Source: a virus. Taken from it: DNA of 23,496 nucleotides. The DNA is taken from positions 1 to 23,496 of IMG/VR virus record IMGVR_UViG_3300025705_000024. The stretch is one strand, 5' to 3'. Position numbers and translations under genes: made by a program. Under the pieces are notes generated by a model. The model was not told where the DNA came from. It worked only from the letters and a program-made list of their open reading frames with translations, and ran no database searches. This document shows positions 23,297-23,496 of the stretch, in pieces. Within the stretch, counting starts at the first letter, position 1, and the number at the start of each line of letters is the position of its first letter.

Positions 23297-23496
23297 TAAA
23301 ATGTTCCTCCATCAATCTCAGTAACTGCTATATCTATAGCTCCATTAGCACTGACAGTTGTATCTACACCATCTGTACCATTTATGGTTAAACTTGTTCC
23401 AAGAGTGATTTCGGTATTAGCACCTGACTCATCAACAATTGTAAAGGTTGGATTTGCGAGTTTAGCATTTGTAATCCCCGCATCTTTTACTCTTAA
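23296..23496 (-). CDS. Structural protein, C-terminal 66 residues only (gene continues past the right edge)
   Basis: Reading the minus strand from 23496, one frame stays open for 66 codons to TAA (23298-23296). It includes VKDAGITNAKLANPTFTIVD, EITLGTSLTINGTDG and IDIAVTEIDGGTF at the end. The V-x-D-A-G-I-T-N-A-K-L-A-N-P pattern resembles connectors in marine phage fibre proteins, so it is probably another virion protein. Its stop overlaps the giant gene's ATG by one base, and its last codons contain that gene's GGAGG ribosome site, so the two form one operon. Size and identity cannot be judged from here. Confidence 0.7.
   Translation of the reverse strand, partial: LRVKDAGITNAKLANPTFTIVDESGANTEITLGTSLTINGTDGVDTTVSANGAIDIAVTEIDGGTF

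Overview
The window looks like part of the structural (virion) region of a marine T4-like myovirus, of the kind that infects cyanobacteria or SAR11-type bacteria. The sequence is AT-rich by eye and almost wholly coding. It carries recognisable T4-type tail sheath (gp18), neck (gp13, gp14) and tail-completion (gp15) genes, very long repeat-built fibre genes, and short gaps holding T4-style late promoter elements (TATAAATA or the CTAAATA variant). The host cannot be fixed from this window. I see no tRNA, rRNA, CRISPR array, insertion sequence, integrase or reverse transcriptase.

Left block, minus strand (1-2411): the order of transcription is gp13 neck protein, an SGNH/GDSL-type hydrolase, a P-loop dNMP-kinase-like protein, then the start of the tail sheath gene, which runs off the left edge. 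The two enzymes sit between structural genes that in T4 belong to the gp13-gp14-gp15-gp16-gp17-gp18 run.

Middle block, plus strand (2436-5406): gp14, gp15 and a Nudix hydrolase. They diverge from gp13 across a 36-base gap holding two back-to-back late-promoter-like motifs, and they converge on the fibre cluster with stop codons overlapping by four bases. The neck operon is therefore split and inverted, and gp16/gp17 are not next to gp15.

Right block, minus strand (5403-23496): about 18 kb of fibre/adhesin-type structural genes. In transcription order they are a partial protein (C-terminus only), a 3307-residue giant protein, a 1696-residue repeat protein and a 926-residue fibre with a glycine-rich C-terminal tip. 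The giant protein has a short N-terminal motif region, nine Cys-Arg-Asp-type repeats, a predicted beta-helix, several 'NHGL..G' modules and a C-terminal beta-rich domain. The 1696- and 926-residue genes each follow an exact TATAAATA. The 1696-residue gene also has a perfect 7-bp hairpin at its predicted mRNA 5' end.

Taken together, the structural genes build the head-tail connector, the contractile tail and the host-recognition apparatus. The kinase and Nudix genes probably tune or clean the nucleotide pool. The SGNH hydrolase may remove an ester-linked group (acyl or acetyl) from an unknown substrate. The features most worth checking are the split neck operon with a possibly leaderless gp14 mRNA, the hairpin leader, the modular exchange between the giant fibre genes and the polyglycine-type tip.
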